Numbered from the stretch's first letter, positions 1 to 5,831 are shown. The stretch: DNA of 5,831 bases from Candidatus Omnitrophota bacterium (GCA_018814505.1 JAHIZQ010000001.1:1-5831), one strand, 5' to 3'. Made by a program: numbers and translations. The notes: generated by a model from the letters alone, not told the origin.

Positions 1-1096
1 AAAACTAAAAGAAAATCTTAATAGCAAAAATGATGAATTGGAAGAACTTATTTTAGAAGGGAAAAAGATCAACGCTGATTTCAAATTGTTTTATTCCGGA
101 ATTATTAAGCATTATCAGTATTATTGTAATCCACATTTGTCCTTATACATGATTAACTTGACGATAAGATTATTGGGGCAACTGTCGATATTTAACGAAA
201 GATCGTGGATTTTTTTAAAAGAGTTTGATTCGCCTAAGGGATGTTTACGGGAAGTATCGGGATTAAATAGTGAAAGTATTTATCGGGATAAACTGAAAGC
301 GCAAAAGTGGCTTAAGACAATTAAAATATGGAAAAAAAACGGTGTGCAGGATTATGAAAATGAAATTTCATATGCGAAGTTTAGAAAAACCGTAAATAAA
401 TGGGCCAAATGGTGGAAGAAGAAAAACATTGATGTTAAAGTTGTGTTCGCGCCGGGAAGAGGCAGAGTGCATATTTCAAGGGCGGATTTAATATATCTTT
501 TAGAAAACTTGTTTACTAATGCTGTGGATGCTAAACGGGCGGGTTTAGAATTTAAGTTTGAAATTGAACTTTCAAAAATGGAAATAGATGGATGCGCGTA
601 TGTAGTCTTAAAGGCAAAAGACAATGGGTGTGGTATGACGAAAAAGGATATGGTAAAGATAAGAAGCGGCGATACTTTTAGTACAAAAGGTACTTCGCTT
701 GGTAGAGGACGGGGGCTAGCAATAGTTTTTGATATCGCGAAAAATGCCGGAGGAAAGGTAAAAGTAATGTCGGAACAAGGAAAAGGAACAACATTTGCCG
801 TTTATGTTCCGATAAATTTCGCGCGAGAACAAGATATTAACGATAAAAAGAAAAACATTACACCAATCCAAGCAGTAAAAGAATATACTCTGGAACTAAA
901 AAGCATATTACAGCCGATTTGTGATAAAATGGCAGACATAATAAAAAATTTATCCCCGGAAGGAATCCTTACAGAAGCAATGCGAACAAAACTGGATAAT
1001 TTGAATAAATGTGTTCCCGAAATCATAGAGGTTTTAAAAACTTATTCGGGTATGTCTCGAAATGATGATAATAAAAATTTTAAAACAAGCAGTTAA
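1..1096 (+). CDS. Sensor histidine kinase-like protein with C-terminal HATPase domain (5'-partial)
   Basis: The frame is open from base 2 to a TAA at 1094-1096, giving 364 visible codons with the start outside the window. A TTG at 38 is in frame, but the charged, coiled-coil-like residues before it (KLKENLNSKNDELEEL) argue that translation begins further upstream. The C-terminal half is a GHKL/HATPase_c domain. The N box ENLFTNAVDA is at 503-532, the G1 box DNGCGM at 620-637 and the glycine-rich G2 loop GRGRGLAI at 701-724, followed by a typical end of the fold (GKGTTFAVYVPI). Such domains bind ATP and phosphorylate a histidine in a DHp domain. The roughly 150 residues before it contain no clear H box; the nearest histidines (KHYQYYCNPHL, around 107-139) do not fit HExRxP. 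A helical tail of about 90 residues follows the ATPase fold, which is unusual for a simple kinase. No membrane segment is visible in this part. The ATPase domain is secure; signal and target are unknown. Confidence 0.85.
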   Translation, partial: KLKENLNSKNDELEELILEGKKINADFKLFYSGIIKHYQYYCNPHLSLYMINLTIRLLGQLSIFNERSWIFLKEFDSPKGCLREVSGLNSESIYRDKLKAQKWLKTIKIWKKNGVQDYENEISYAKFRKTVNKWAKWWKKKNIDVKVVFAPGRGRVHISRADLIYLLENLFTNAVDAKRAGLEFKFEIELSKMEIDGCAYVVLKAKDNGCGMTKKDMVKIRSGDTFSTKGTSLGRGRGLAIVFDIAKNAGGKVKVMSEQGKGTTFAVYVPINFAREQDINDKKKNITPIQAVKEYTLELKSILQPICDKMADIIKNLSPEGILTEAMRTKLDNLNKCVPEIIEVLKTYSGMSRNDDNKNFKTSS

Positions 1097-2027
1097 CGCT
1101 ACAGCGTTTGATCGCATTCGTAGCGATTTAAACTCGATAGATCCCATTGTTTGGAAGTCTTCAAAAACTAAGAAATTTGAACAAGAAGATTTAGAGATGT
1201 TACGAAATATGAATGAGAGATGGCTGGGGACTATTAATGCGTTATGCTCTTTATCTGAAGTCAAGTTAACTGTGGATTTGAATTACGTTATTGTTCCGAA
1301 ATTACAAAGAGAATCAAATACATTAAATCTTACAAGGTATAAAACTATGGAGTCGTTAGATGTTGATATGGAAACAGTTCCGGCAATTGATATGGAGGAA
1401 AGTACAAAAAAAGAACTTAACGTTAATGTAATAATTTCCGAAGAGAGAGTTAATGCTAGGATGCTAAAGGATGCGTTTATACTAACGCAAGAGAAATGGA
1501 ACAAACCCCGTGCCGTGGGAGAAGAAAAACCAGCTATTGTTTTTGCGCTTGGAACAAGCTGGATAAAAGGATATGAAAAAGGTAATGAACAATATAATGG
1601 GTTGAATCCTCTTATTAGCTCGATACGTGGAGTTTGCGCGAAAAAAGGTATAACGTTCGTTTTAGGAAAAGATGAGGATTTAATAAATCTTATAAGGGAA
1701 GAAAACATCGAAGGACTTAATTCTAAGATCATAATTTTGGCCGGTAGAGGCGCTGTAGAATCTAAAACTTTTGAAAATTTTAAAAAACGGCATAATGCTT
1801 TTTTGGCAGGGGTAGATAATCGTAATATGAACGAAAAAAGTTATGTAAGAATTGTTCAGATGTTGAGGTTTAGTTTATATCTAGCTTTTGGAAAAAAAAT
1901 CAATACCAAAGGTTCAAATATAGCTGTAGAAAAGGAAAATGGTTATTATCTATTTATTCCCGAAGCAGAGCCGGCAAAATATGAAGAATTAAGGATGGAT
2001 TTATATAAAGCACAAATATCGGTATAA
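1062..2027 (+). CDS. Uncharacterised 321-residue protein overlapping the kinase-like gene
   Basis: I do not recognise this family. The frame runs from ATG 1062 to TAA 2025-2027. In this frame there is a stop at 1035-1037 and no earlier ATG, GTG or TTG, so 1062 (or the adjacent ATG at 1065) is the start. Only a weak GGGT at 1048-1051 precedes it, so translation is probably coupled to the upstream gene, whose end it overlaps by 35 bases. Residues 1-90 look helical and charged. From about residue 120 the pattern alternates beta strands and helices: a strand NVNVIISEE, the helix ARMLKDAFILTQEKW, a strand AIVFALGTSWI, a strand ITFVLG, a strand KIIILAG followed by RGAVESKTF, and a conserved-looking segment AFLAGVDNR plus SYVRIVQMLRFSLYLAFG. 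This suggests a cytoplasmic alpha/beta domain. There is no signal peptide or membrane helix. The overlap with the kinase-like gene suggests a joint function, perhaps as partner or output. Codon use resembles the neighbours. Confidence 0.75.
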   Translation: MMIIKILKQAVNATAFDRIRSDLNSIDPIVWKSSKTKKFEQEDLEMLRNMNERWLGTINALCSLSEVKLTVDLNYVIVPKLQRESNTLNLTRYKTMESLDVDMETVPAIDMEESTKKELNVNVIISEERVNARMLKDAFILTQEKWNKPRAVGEEKPAIVFALGTSWIKGYEKGNEQYNGLNPLISSIRGVCAKKGITFVLGKDEDLINLIREENIEGLNSKIIILAGRGAVESKTFENFKKRHNAFLAGVDNRNMNEKSYVRIVQMLRFSLYLAFGKKINTKGSNIAVEKENGYYLFIPEAEPAKYEELRMDLYKAQISV

Positions 2028-2056
2028 CACTGTAAAACATCGGGTATTTTACAGTG
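2028..2056 (+). terminator. Perfect 10-bp hairpin directly after the 321-codon gene; putative terminator
   Basis: CACTGTAAAA (2028-2037) is exactly complementary to TTTTACAGTG (2047-2056) around a 9-base loop, starting on the base after the stop codon. The stem is A/T-rich and lacks an immediate T tract. A second short stem (GCAAAA 2065-2070 with TTTTGC 2077-2082) follows and contains T6 at 2075-2080. The position argues for transcription termination or 3'-end protection; the composition makes it a weak classical terminator. Confidence 0.55.
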
Positions 2057-2101
2057 CGAAACTGGCAAAACTTGTTTTTTGCGAATTAGTAATATATCTA
2101 C

Positions 2102-2131
2102 TTGAAATTAATTTTAAATCTATGCTATAAT
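2102..2131 (+). promoter_or_regulatory. Sigma70-type promoter for the tRNA genes
   Basis: The -35 element TTGAAA (2102-2107) is separated by 18 bp from a perfect -10 element TATAAT (2126-2131). A TG one base before the -10 (2123-2124) makes it an extended -10 promoter. The region upstream (about 2085-2100) is A/T-rich, like an UP element. The G/C-rich stretch after the -10 (CGCTCCG, 2133-2139) resembles the discriminator of stringently controlled stable-RNA promoters. Transcription should begin near 2138, about 19 bases before tRNA-Lys. This is the only strong promoter I see in the window. Confidence 0.8.
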
Positions 2132-2156
2132 ACGCTCCGAACTTAGTAAAACCAAT

Positions 2157-2232
2157 GCCCGCATAGCTCAGTTGGTAGAGCAACTGACTCTTAATCAGTG
2201 GGTCCAAGGTTCGAGCCCTTGTGCGGGTACCA
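2157..2232 (+). tRNA. tRNA-Lys (anticodon CTT)
   Basis: This is a complete 76-base cloverleaf with encoded CCA. Acceptor strands are GCCCGCA and TGCGGGT, the D arm begins GCTC and closes with GAGC, the anticodon stem is ACTGA/TCAGT around the loop CTCTTAA, and the T arm is CAAGG-TTCGAGC-CCTTG. The anticodon CTT reads the lysine codon AAG. The discriminator base is A, as expected for lysine tRNAs. The first acceptor pair is a G-U wobble (G1 with U72); all other stem pairs are Watson-Crick as far as I can see. Confidence 0.96.
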
Positions 2233-2279
2233 ATATAGTCGGCCGGTTGGTCGTTTCGTTTAGTCAGTAATTGCCCAGG

Positions 2280-2355
2280 GCGGGTGTAGCTCAGTTGGTA
2301 GAGCATCACGTTGCCAACGTGATTGTCGTCGGTTCGAGCCCGATCACCCGCTCCA
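2280..2355 (+). tRNA. tRNA-Gly (anticodon GCC)
   Basis: This is a complete 76-base cloverleaf with encoded CCA. The acceptor stem GCGGGTG/CACCCGC is fully paired, the anticodon stem TCACG/CGTGA encloses the loop TTGCCAA, and the T arm is GTCGG-TTCGAGC-CCGAT with one G-U pair. The anticodon GCC reads glycine codons GGC and GGU, and the discriminator is T (U73). It lies 47 bases after tRNA-Lys with no promoter or terminator between, so both are probably cut from one precursor. Confidence 0.96.
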
Positions 2356-2392
2356 TTTTTATCCAGAGTCCAAATGCCCATTAATGATTGAA

Positions 2393-2399
2393 AAAGGAG
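2393..2399 (+). promoter_or_regulatory. Shine-Dalgarno site of the IIA gene
   Basis: AAAGGAG lies 10 bases before the ATG at 2410 and is the strongest ribosome-binding site in the window. It fixes the start of the IIA gene and contrasts with the weak sites before the other genes, which suggests that translation of the downstream unit is set here. Confidence 0.8.
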
Positions 2400-2409
2400 A
2401 GCTGAAATA

Positions 2410-2883
2410 ATGAACATAGTGGATTTATTAAGTAAGGATGCTATTGCTGTAAACCTCGAATCGCAAGAGAAGTCAAAAGTGCTTTCAGAACTTGTGGATT
2501 TGTTGGTGGGTTCCGGAGATATTAAAAAAGTCGTCAAAAATGAAATACTTAAAAGACTCCAGGAAAGAGAGATGTTAGGATCTACCGGCATAGGTAAAAA
2601 TGTTGCTATTCCGCACGCTAAATGCCCTAAAATAAAAAAAATGATTGCGGCTTTTGGGATTTCAAAAAATGGTCTTGATTTTAAATCGCTTGACGGAGAG
2701 CCTACTCATATTTTTTTCCTCTTAATAGCTCCAGGAGAAACACCCGGACCTCATCTAAAAGCTTTAGCCAAGATATCGCGATTGTTAGACGATAAGTTTA
2801 TTAGAGATAGATTGCTGGCTGTAAAGAATTCGCAGGATGTCTTAAAAATTATTAAAGAAGAGGAACGTAAGAAAACGCAATAA
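2410..2883 (+). CDS. ptsN: PTS EIIA protein, PtsN / fructose type
   Basis: This is a 157-residue, single-domain cytoplasmic protein close in length to E. coli PtsN (EIIA-Ntr). In the family, EIIA accepts phosphate from HPr or NPr on a histidine; PtsN-like members without a partner permease act as regulators of nitrogen, potassium or carbon metabolism rather than in sugar uptake. The phosphorylation site is evident: LGSTGIG (residues 56-62) leads into the active-site motif AIPHAK with His69. The second conserved histidine is in GPHLKAL (His115). The C-terminus (SRLLDDKFIRDRLL, then SQDVLKIIKEEE) matches the usual helices. No EIIB or EIIC domain is fused or adjacent, which favours a regulatory PtsN role, though a IIA serving a distant fructose-type permease is possible. 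The yvcK-like gene begins 32 bases after the stop, so the two are probably co-transcribed. Confidence 0.92.
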   Translation: MNIVDLLSKDAIAVNLESQEKSKVLSELVDLLVGSGDIKKVVKNEILKRLQEREMLGSTGIGKNVAIPHAKCPKIKKMIAAFGISKNGLDFKSLDGEPTHIFFLLIAPGETPGPHLKALAKISRLLDDKFIRDRLLAVKNSQDVLKIIKEEERKKTQ

Positions 2884-2915
2884 ATGCGGATGTCAGTTTA
2901 CGTTGGATTGCATAT

Positions 2916-4169
2916 ATGGAAAAGCTGAAATGGTTATATCCTGGAATGCTTGTTAAACGGTGGATTTTTCTCTCCATTTTTGGAATTTTAATGATTTCAA
3001 TGGGGTTTGTTATAGTTATTTCTGAAAGAACTACCGAAAATAGAGCTATGGCGGGTCTTATTATTGTTTTGGGCATTTTGTGTGTAATACTAGCGGTTAA
3101 ACGTATATTAAAATCGTTAATGACAGTTTTGGTTCCGGCGCCCGCGAGAAACGAAGATAAACTTGTGGAAAAAATTTATGAAAGACGTATTTTAGAAAGA
3201 GGTCCTAAAATTGTGGTTGTTGGTGGAGGAACAGGTCTATCCACGCTTTTAACGGGGTTAAAACAAAAAACTAGTAACATTACGGCTATAGTGACGGTAG
3301 CGGATGATGGAGGTTCTTCGGGAAGGCTTCGCGAAGAATTTGGAGTTCTTCCGCCGGGAGATATTCGTAACTGTTTAGTCGCGCTCTCGGATTCTGAGGA
3401 TCTTCTTGGCGCGCTTTTTCAGTTTCGTTTTGAAAAAGGAACAGGGCTTTACGGTCATAATTTTGGGAATTTATTTATTACGGCGCTTTCTCGTGTTACG
3501 GGAGACTTTGCTAGAGCAATTAAAGAGTCGAGCAAGGTTCTTGCTATAATGGGGAATGTTTTACCCGCGACATTACAAACAGTTAAGCTTGTAGCGCGCA
3601 GAGAAAACGGAAAAGAAACGATTGGTGAGTGCAAAATACGTGAAGAAAAAGACAGTCCCGTGGAACGGCTTTTTCTTCTGCCAAAGGATTGCGAAGCTAC
3701 GCAAGAGTCAGTAGACGCGATAAGGCAAGCTGATGCTATTATTTTGGGGCCTGGTAGTTTGTATACAAGTGTAATGCCTAATCTCTTAATAAAAGGCATA
3801 CAGGACGCGATAGTTAAGTCAAAAGCGGTTAAACTTTACATATGCAATATTATGAGCGAGATAGGTGAAACTGATGATTATTCTGTCAGTGATCATGTGG
3901 GGGCGATAATAGAACATACTCATCCGGATATTATAAATTACTGTATAGCGAATGTTTCAAAAATACCCAAGCTTTTATATGAGAAGTATAAGTTTGAAAA
4001 TAAGTTTCCCGTGCGGTTTGATGAAAAAGATGAAAAATGGTTTAAACGTGAAAGAATAAAATTAGTTAAGGCACATGTTGCCGGGATGAAAGCTTTTGTA
4101 CGGCATGATACTTTAAAATTATGCGAAGTAATTATGGATGTAATCAATGATAGTAAAAAGAAACGGTAG
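2916..4169 (+). CDS. yvcK: YvcK/GlmR-family (CofD-like) protein with N-terminal membrane anchor
   Basis: This 417-residue protein belongs to the YvcK/GlmR branch of the CofD-like superfamily. B. subtilis YvcK binds UDP-GlcNAc, stimulates GlmS and is needed for growth on gluconeogenic carbon sources. The core starts near residue 97: strand KIVVVGGGTGLS (98-109) gives the nucleotide loop, followed by ADDGGSSGRLR (129-139), PPGDIRNC (146-153), GHNFGNLF (180-187), GNVLPAT (213-219) and GPGSLYTS (278-285). Before it lie two likely membrane helices (about 16-35 and 46-62) joined by a short polar loop, then a charged linker. This makes the protein about 100 residues longer than the soluble B. subtilis form. 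Similar N-terminal extensions occur, as far as I recall, in some clostridial homologues. The helices should fix the UDP-sugar-binding domain to the inner face of the membrane, near envelope synthesis. ATG 2916 has only a weak GGA upstream (2905-2907), so coupling to the IIA gene is likely. Confidence 0.93.
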   Translation: MEKLKWLYPGMLVKRWIFLSIFGILMISMGFVIVISERTTENRAMAGLIIVLGILCVILAVKRILKSLMTVLVPAPARNEDKLVEKIYERRILERGPKIVVVGGGTGLSTLLTGLKQKTSNITAIVTVADDGGSSGRLREEFGVLPPGDIRNCLVALSDSEDLLGALFQFRFEKGTGLYGHNFGNLFITALSRVTGDFARAIKESSKVLAIMGNVLPATLQTVKLVARRENGKETIGECKIREEKDSPVERLFLLPKDCEATQESVDAIRQADAIILGPGSLYTSVMPNLLIKGIQDAIVKSKAVKLYICNIMSEIGETDDYSVSDHVGAIIEHTHPDIINYCIANVSKIPKLLYEKYKFENKFPVRFDEKDEKWFKRERIKLVKAHVAGMKAFVRHDTLKLCEVIMDVINDSKKKR

Positions 4170-5831
4170 AAATAAAAAAATAAACTTTGCAATGGCTTTT
4201 CATTGTTATCAACCGGTATTTAATTTTAACCGTGAAATTGAAAAGGCTTATCAGACCGCCTATAAGCCTTTTTTGGGGATATTGGAGAATTTTAAAAATA
4301 TTAAAGTTTCGTTTCATTATTCGGGCAATTTATTGGAATGGCTGGAGCAGGAACACCCTGAATATATCGAAAAAGTAAGAAACTTAGTTTGTCGTGGTCA
4401 GGTTGAACTTATTGGAGGCGGTTGTTTTGACCCTGTTATGACAATGATCCCGGAGAGGGATCGGCTCGAACAGTTGGAAATGAACAGTGATATCATAGCA
4501 AGGATTTTTAGTGTAAAATCCAAAGGAGCTTGGATAGCGGAAAGGGTGTGGGGAGAGTCTCTCGTGGATACTTTGATGAATGCCGGAATAAAGTATACGA
4601 TTATTGATGATTATCATTTGGTTAATGCCGGAATAAACGAAAACAAAGTCTTAAAGCCATATTCTATAAGTCGAAATAATAAAAGAATTGTACTATTTCC
4701 CGCGTCAACGAAACTTAGATATTTGATGCCTTTTAGCCGTCCGGAGGCAGTGATAAACTATATGGCGGATAAAACGGCGGCCGTTCCAAACGAAAATATG
4801 TATTTTTTCTTTGCTGATGATGGAGAAAAATTCGGTGCATGGCCGTACACTTCCAGATTGGTATACAAAAAGAGCTGGCTTGAAGATTTTTTTCAGCTTA
4901 TAGAAAAAAATGATGAACAAATTCAGACGGTGACTTATTCAGAGGTTTTGGAATCGTCCAATGCTGAAGAAATAAAATATGTTCCTGAATCAAGTTATCC
5001 TGAAATGATGAAATGGAGCGGTGGGAATTTTAATAATTTTTTTGAAAAATATCATGAATCAGGTCGTATGTATAAAAGAATGCTTTTAGTCAGCGACAGG
5101 GTAAAAGATCTGGATTCGCAAAGCATTTCTTTGGGGCTTTCGGGTAAAATTAACGAAGCAAAGAAAGAATTGTATAAAGCTCAATCAAGTTGCGCGTATT
5201 GGCATGGTGTTTTCGGTGGATTGTATTTGCCGCATCTGAGAGCAGGGGTATATAATCACCTGATAAAAGCACAGGATATGGCGGACAAGATAGAGCAAAA
5301 AGCTGGCAAAAAAATAAGTTCTATTGAATGGGTCTTTGATGAATTTGGATGTGAAACGCTCATTAATAGTCCAATGCTGAATATTTTTGTAAAAGCCCAT
5401 GAAGGCGGCAGTATAGCTGAATTGGATTATAAACCTTTGAATTTGAATCTTACAAACACAATATCGAGAATCAGAGAAACATACCACAAAAAACTGGACA
5501 AGAATTATTTTGAGAAAATAATAAAGGCAAGACAAGCTATAGAAAGCGGAAAACTGGCAGATGTTAATGACGCGTTAGGTGTCGGGCAAAGGGGGTTGCG
5601 TAAGGCGCTAGTATACGATGATTATAGGCGGATGTCGTTTTTGACGCATCTTTTTACCGGCAAAAAGATATGGAATAAAAAGTGTAAAACCCTTATAAGT
5701 GACAAAAGTTTTTTAACCGGAAAATATAATTCAGAAATGTGCGCAGAAAAAGATTGTATAAAAAACTATCTTTCTCGGCGTGGCAAGCTTTTTATGGATG
5801 ATGGGCGTTCAGCGGCGGATTTAGAAATTAG
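4147..5831 (+). CDS. GH57 4-alpha-glucanotransferase / alpha-amylase (3'-partial)
   Basis: The frame is open from ATG 4147 to the window edge with no stop (561 full codons), so the end is missing. The five GH57 signatures are present: FHCYQP (residues 18-23), GGGCFDPV (90-97), AWIAERVW with the nucleophile Glu132, FADDGEKFG with the acid/base Asp225, and YWHGVFGGLYLPHLR around His353. The last two closely resemble Thermococcus 4-alpha-glucanotransferase, whose nucleophile is Glu123. Family enzymes transfer alpha-1,4-glucan segments or hydrolyse amylose and glycogen-type chains. After the barrel and helical middle region, residues from about 395 (IEWVFDEFGCETLINSP, then SRIRETYHKKL) match the C-terminal beta domain of amylase/4-alpha-glucanotransferase proteins. 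There is no signal peptide, so it probably acts on intracellular glycogen or maltodextrin. ATG 4147 is preferred over ATG 4192 because the first beta strand (KKINFAMAFH) needs the earlier start. It overlaps yvcK by 23 bases. Transferase versus hydrolase cannot be decided here. Confidence 0.92.
   Translation, partial: MIVKRNGRNKKINFAMAFHCYQPVFNFNREIEKAYQTAYKPFLGILENFKNIKVSFHYSGNLLEWLEQEHPEYIEKVRNLVCRGQVELIGGGCFDPVMTMIPERDRLEQLEMNSDIIARIFSVKSKGAWIAERVWGESLVDTLMNAGIKYTIIDDYHLVNAGINENKVLKPYSISRNNKRIVLFPASTKLRYLMPFSRPEAVINYMADKTAAVPNENMYFFFADDGEKFGAWPYTSRLVYKKSWLEDFFQLIEKNDEQIQTVTYSEVLESSNAEEIKYVPESSYPEMMKWSGGNFNNFFEKYHESGRMYKRMLLVSDRVKDLDSQSISLGLSGKINEAKKELYKAQSSCAYWHGVFGGLYLPHLRAGVYNHLIKAQDMADKIEQKAGKKISSIEWVFDEFGCETLINSPMLNIFVKAHEGGSIAELDYKPLNLNLTNTISRIRETYHKKLDKNYFEKIIKARQAIESGKLADVNDALGVGQRGLRKALVYDDYRRMSFLTHLFTGKKIWNKKCKTLISDKSFLTGKYNSEMCAEKDCIKNYLSRRGKLFMDDGRSAADLEI

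Noticed and set aside
38..1096. TTG at 38 as the true start of the kinase-like gene
   Set aside because: The frame is open to base 2 and the residues before TTG form a continuous charged coiled-coil pattern; no ribosome-binding site precedes 38. The gene is more likely cut by the window edge.
1283..1732. Reverse-strand frame of 149 codons
   Set aside because: It is a serine/isoleucine/phenylalanine-rich translation opposite an A-rich coding strand, has no recognisable motif and lies fully inside the 321-codon gene.
2049..2591. Reverse-strand frame of 180 codons
   Set aside because: It runs across both tRNA genes, their promoter and the start of the IIA gene, all strongly supported on the + strand.
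3455..3799. Reverse-strand frame of 114 codons inside yvcK
   Set aside because: It lies opposite highly conserved YvcK motifs and has no domain of its own.
4187..4378. Forward frame of 63 codons just after yvcK
   Set aside because: It overlaps in another frame the N-terminal GH57 motif 1 and first helices, which are clearly coding in the frame starting at 4147.
5185..5535. Reverse-strand frame of 116 codons
   Set aside because: It lies opposite GH57 motif 5 and the start of the C-terminal domain; its apparent hydrophobicity comes from the A-rich complementary strand.
1..5831. CRISPR array, insertion sequence, integration site or toxin-antitoxin pair
   Set aside because: I found no regularly spaced repeats, transposase or integrase motifs, duplicated tRNA 3' ends, or small paired genes of that type. 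The tRNAs are followed directly by ordinary core genes.

Overview
The window is AT-rich bacterial chromosome with compact, same-strand gene organisation. Nothing in it looks like a phage, transposon, integron or CRISPR array. Everything convincing lies on the + strand. The mix of genes (a long form of YvcK with an N-terminal membrane anchor, a GH57 4-alpha-glucanotransferase-type enzyme, a stand-alone PtsN-like IIA protein and an odd sensor-kinase ATPase followed by an unknown protein) suggests an uncultured Gram-negative-type lineage such as Candidatus Omnitrophota. That is an inference from gene content, not a phylogenetic result.

Layout. Bases 1-1096 hold the 3' part of a sensor-kinase-like gene whose reading frame is already open at base 2, so its beginning lies outside the window. 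It overlaps by 35 bases, in a different frame, with a 321-residue gene of unknown function (1062-2027). A perfect 10-bp inverted repeat follows directly after that stop codon, with a T-rich second hairpin just downstream, and this probably closes the first unit. Bases 2028-2409 carry no protein gene. They hold the hairpins, a strong sigma70-type promoter (2102-2131), tRNA-Lys(CTT) at 2157-2232 and tRNA-Gly(GCC) at 2280-2355. A second, tightly packed unit follows: a PtsN/EIIA-Fru-like phosphocarrier (2410-2883), a YvcK/GlmR-family protein with two predicted membrane helices (2916-4169), and a GH57 glucanotransferase/amylase (4147 to beyond the right edge). The GH57 gene has no stop in the window and overlaps yvcK by 23 bases.

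How the genes may work together. PtsN-like IIA proteins report phosphotransfer (PEP/nitrogen/carbon) status. YvcK/GlmR proteins bind UDP-sugars and direct carbon toward cell-envelope precursors during gluconeogenic growth. GH57 4-alpha-glucanotransferases remodel glycogen or maltodextrins. Their packing suggests a small module for carbon storage and envelope-precursor control. I see no terminator or promoter between tRNA-Gly and the IIA gene, so the tRNA promoter may also drive this module. The most obscure part is the left-hand pair: a kinase ATPase domain without a recognisable phospho-accepting histidine, joined by an overlapping stop/start to an unrecognised alpha/beta protein.
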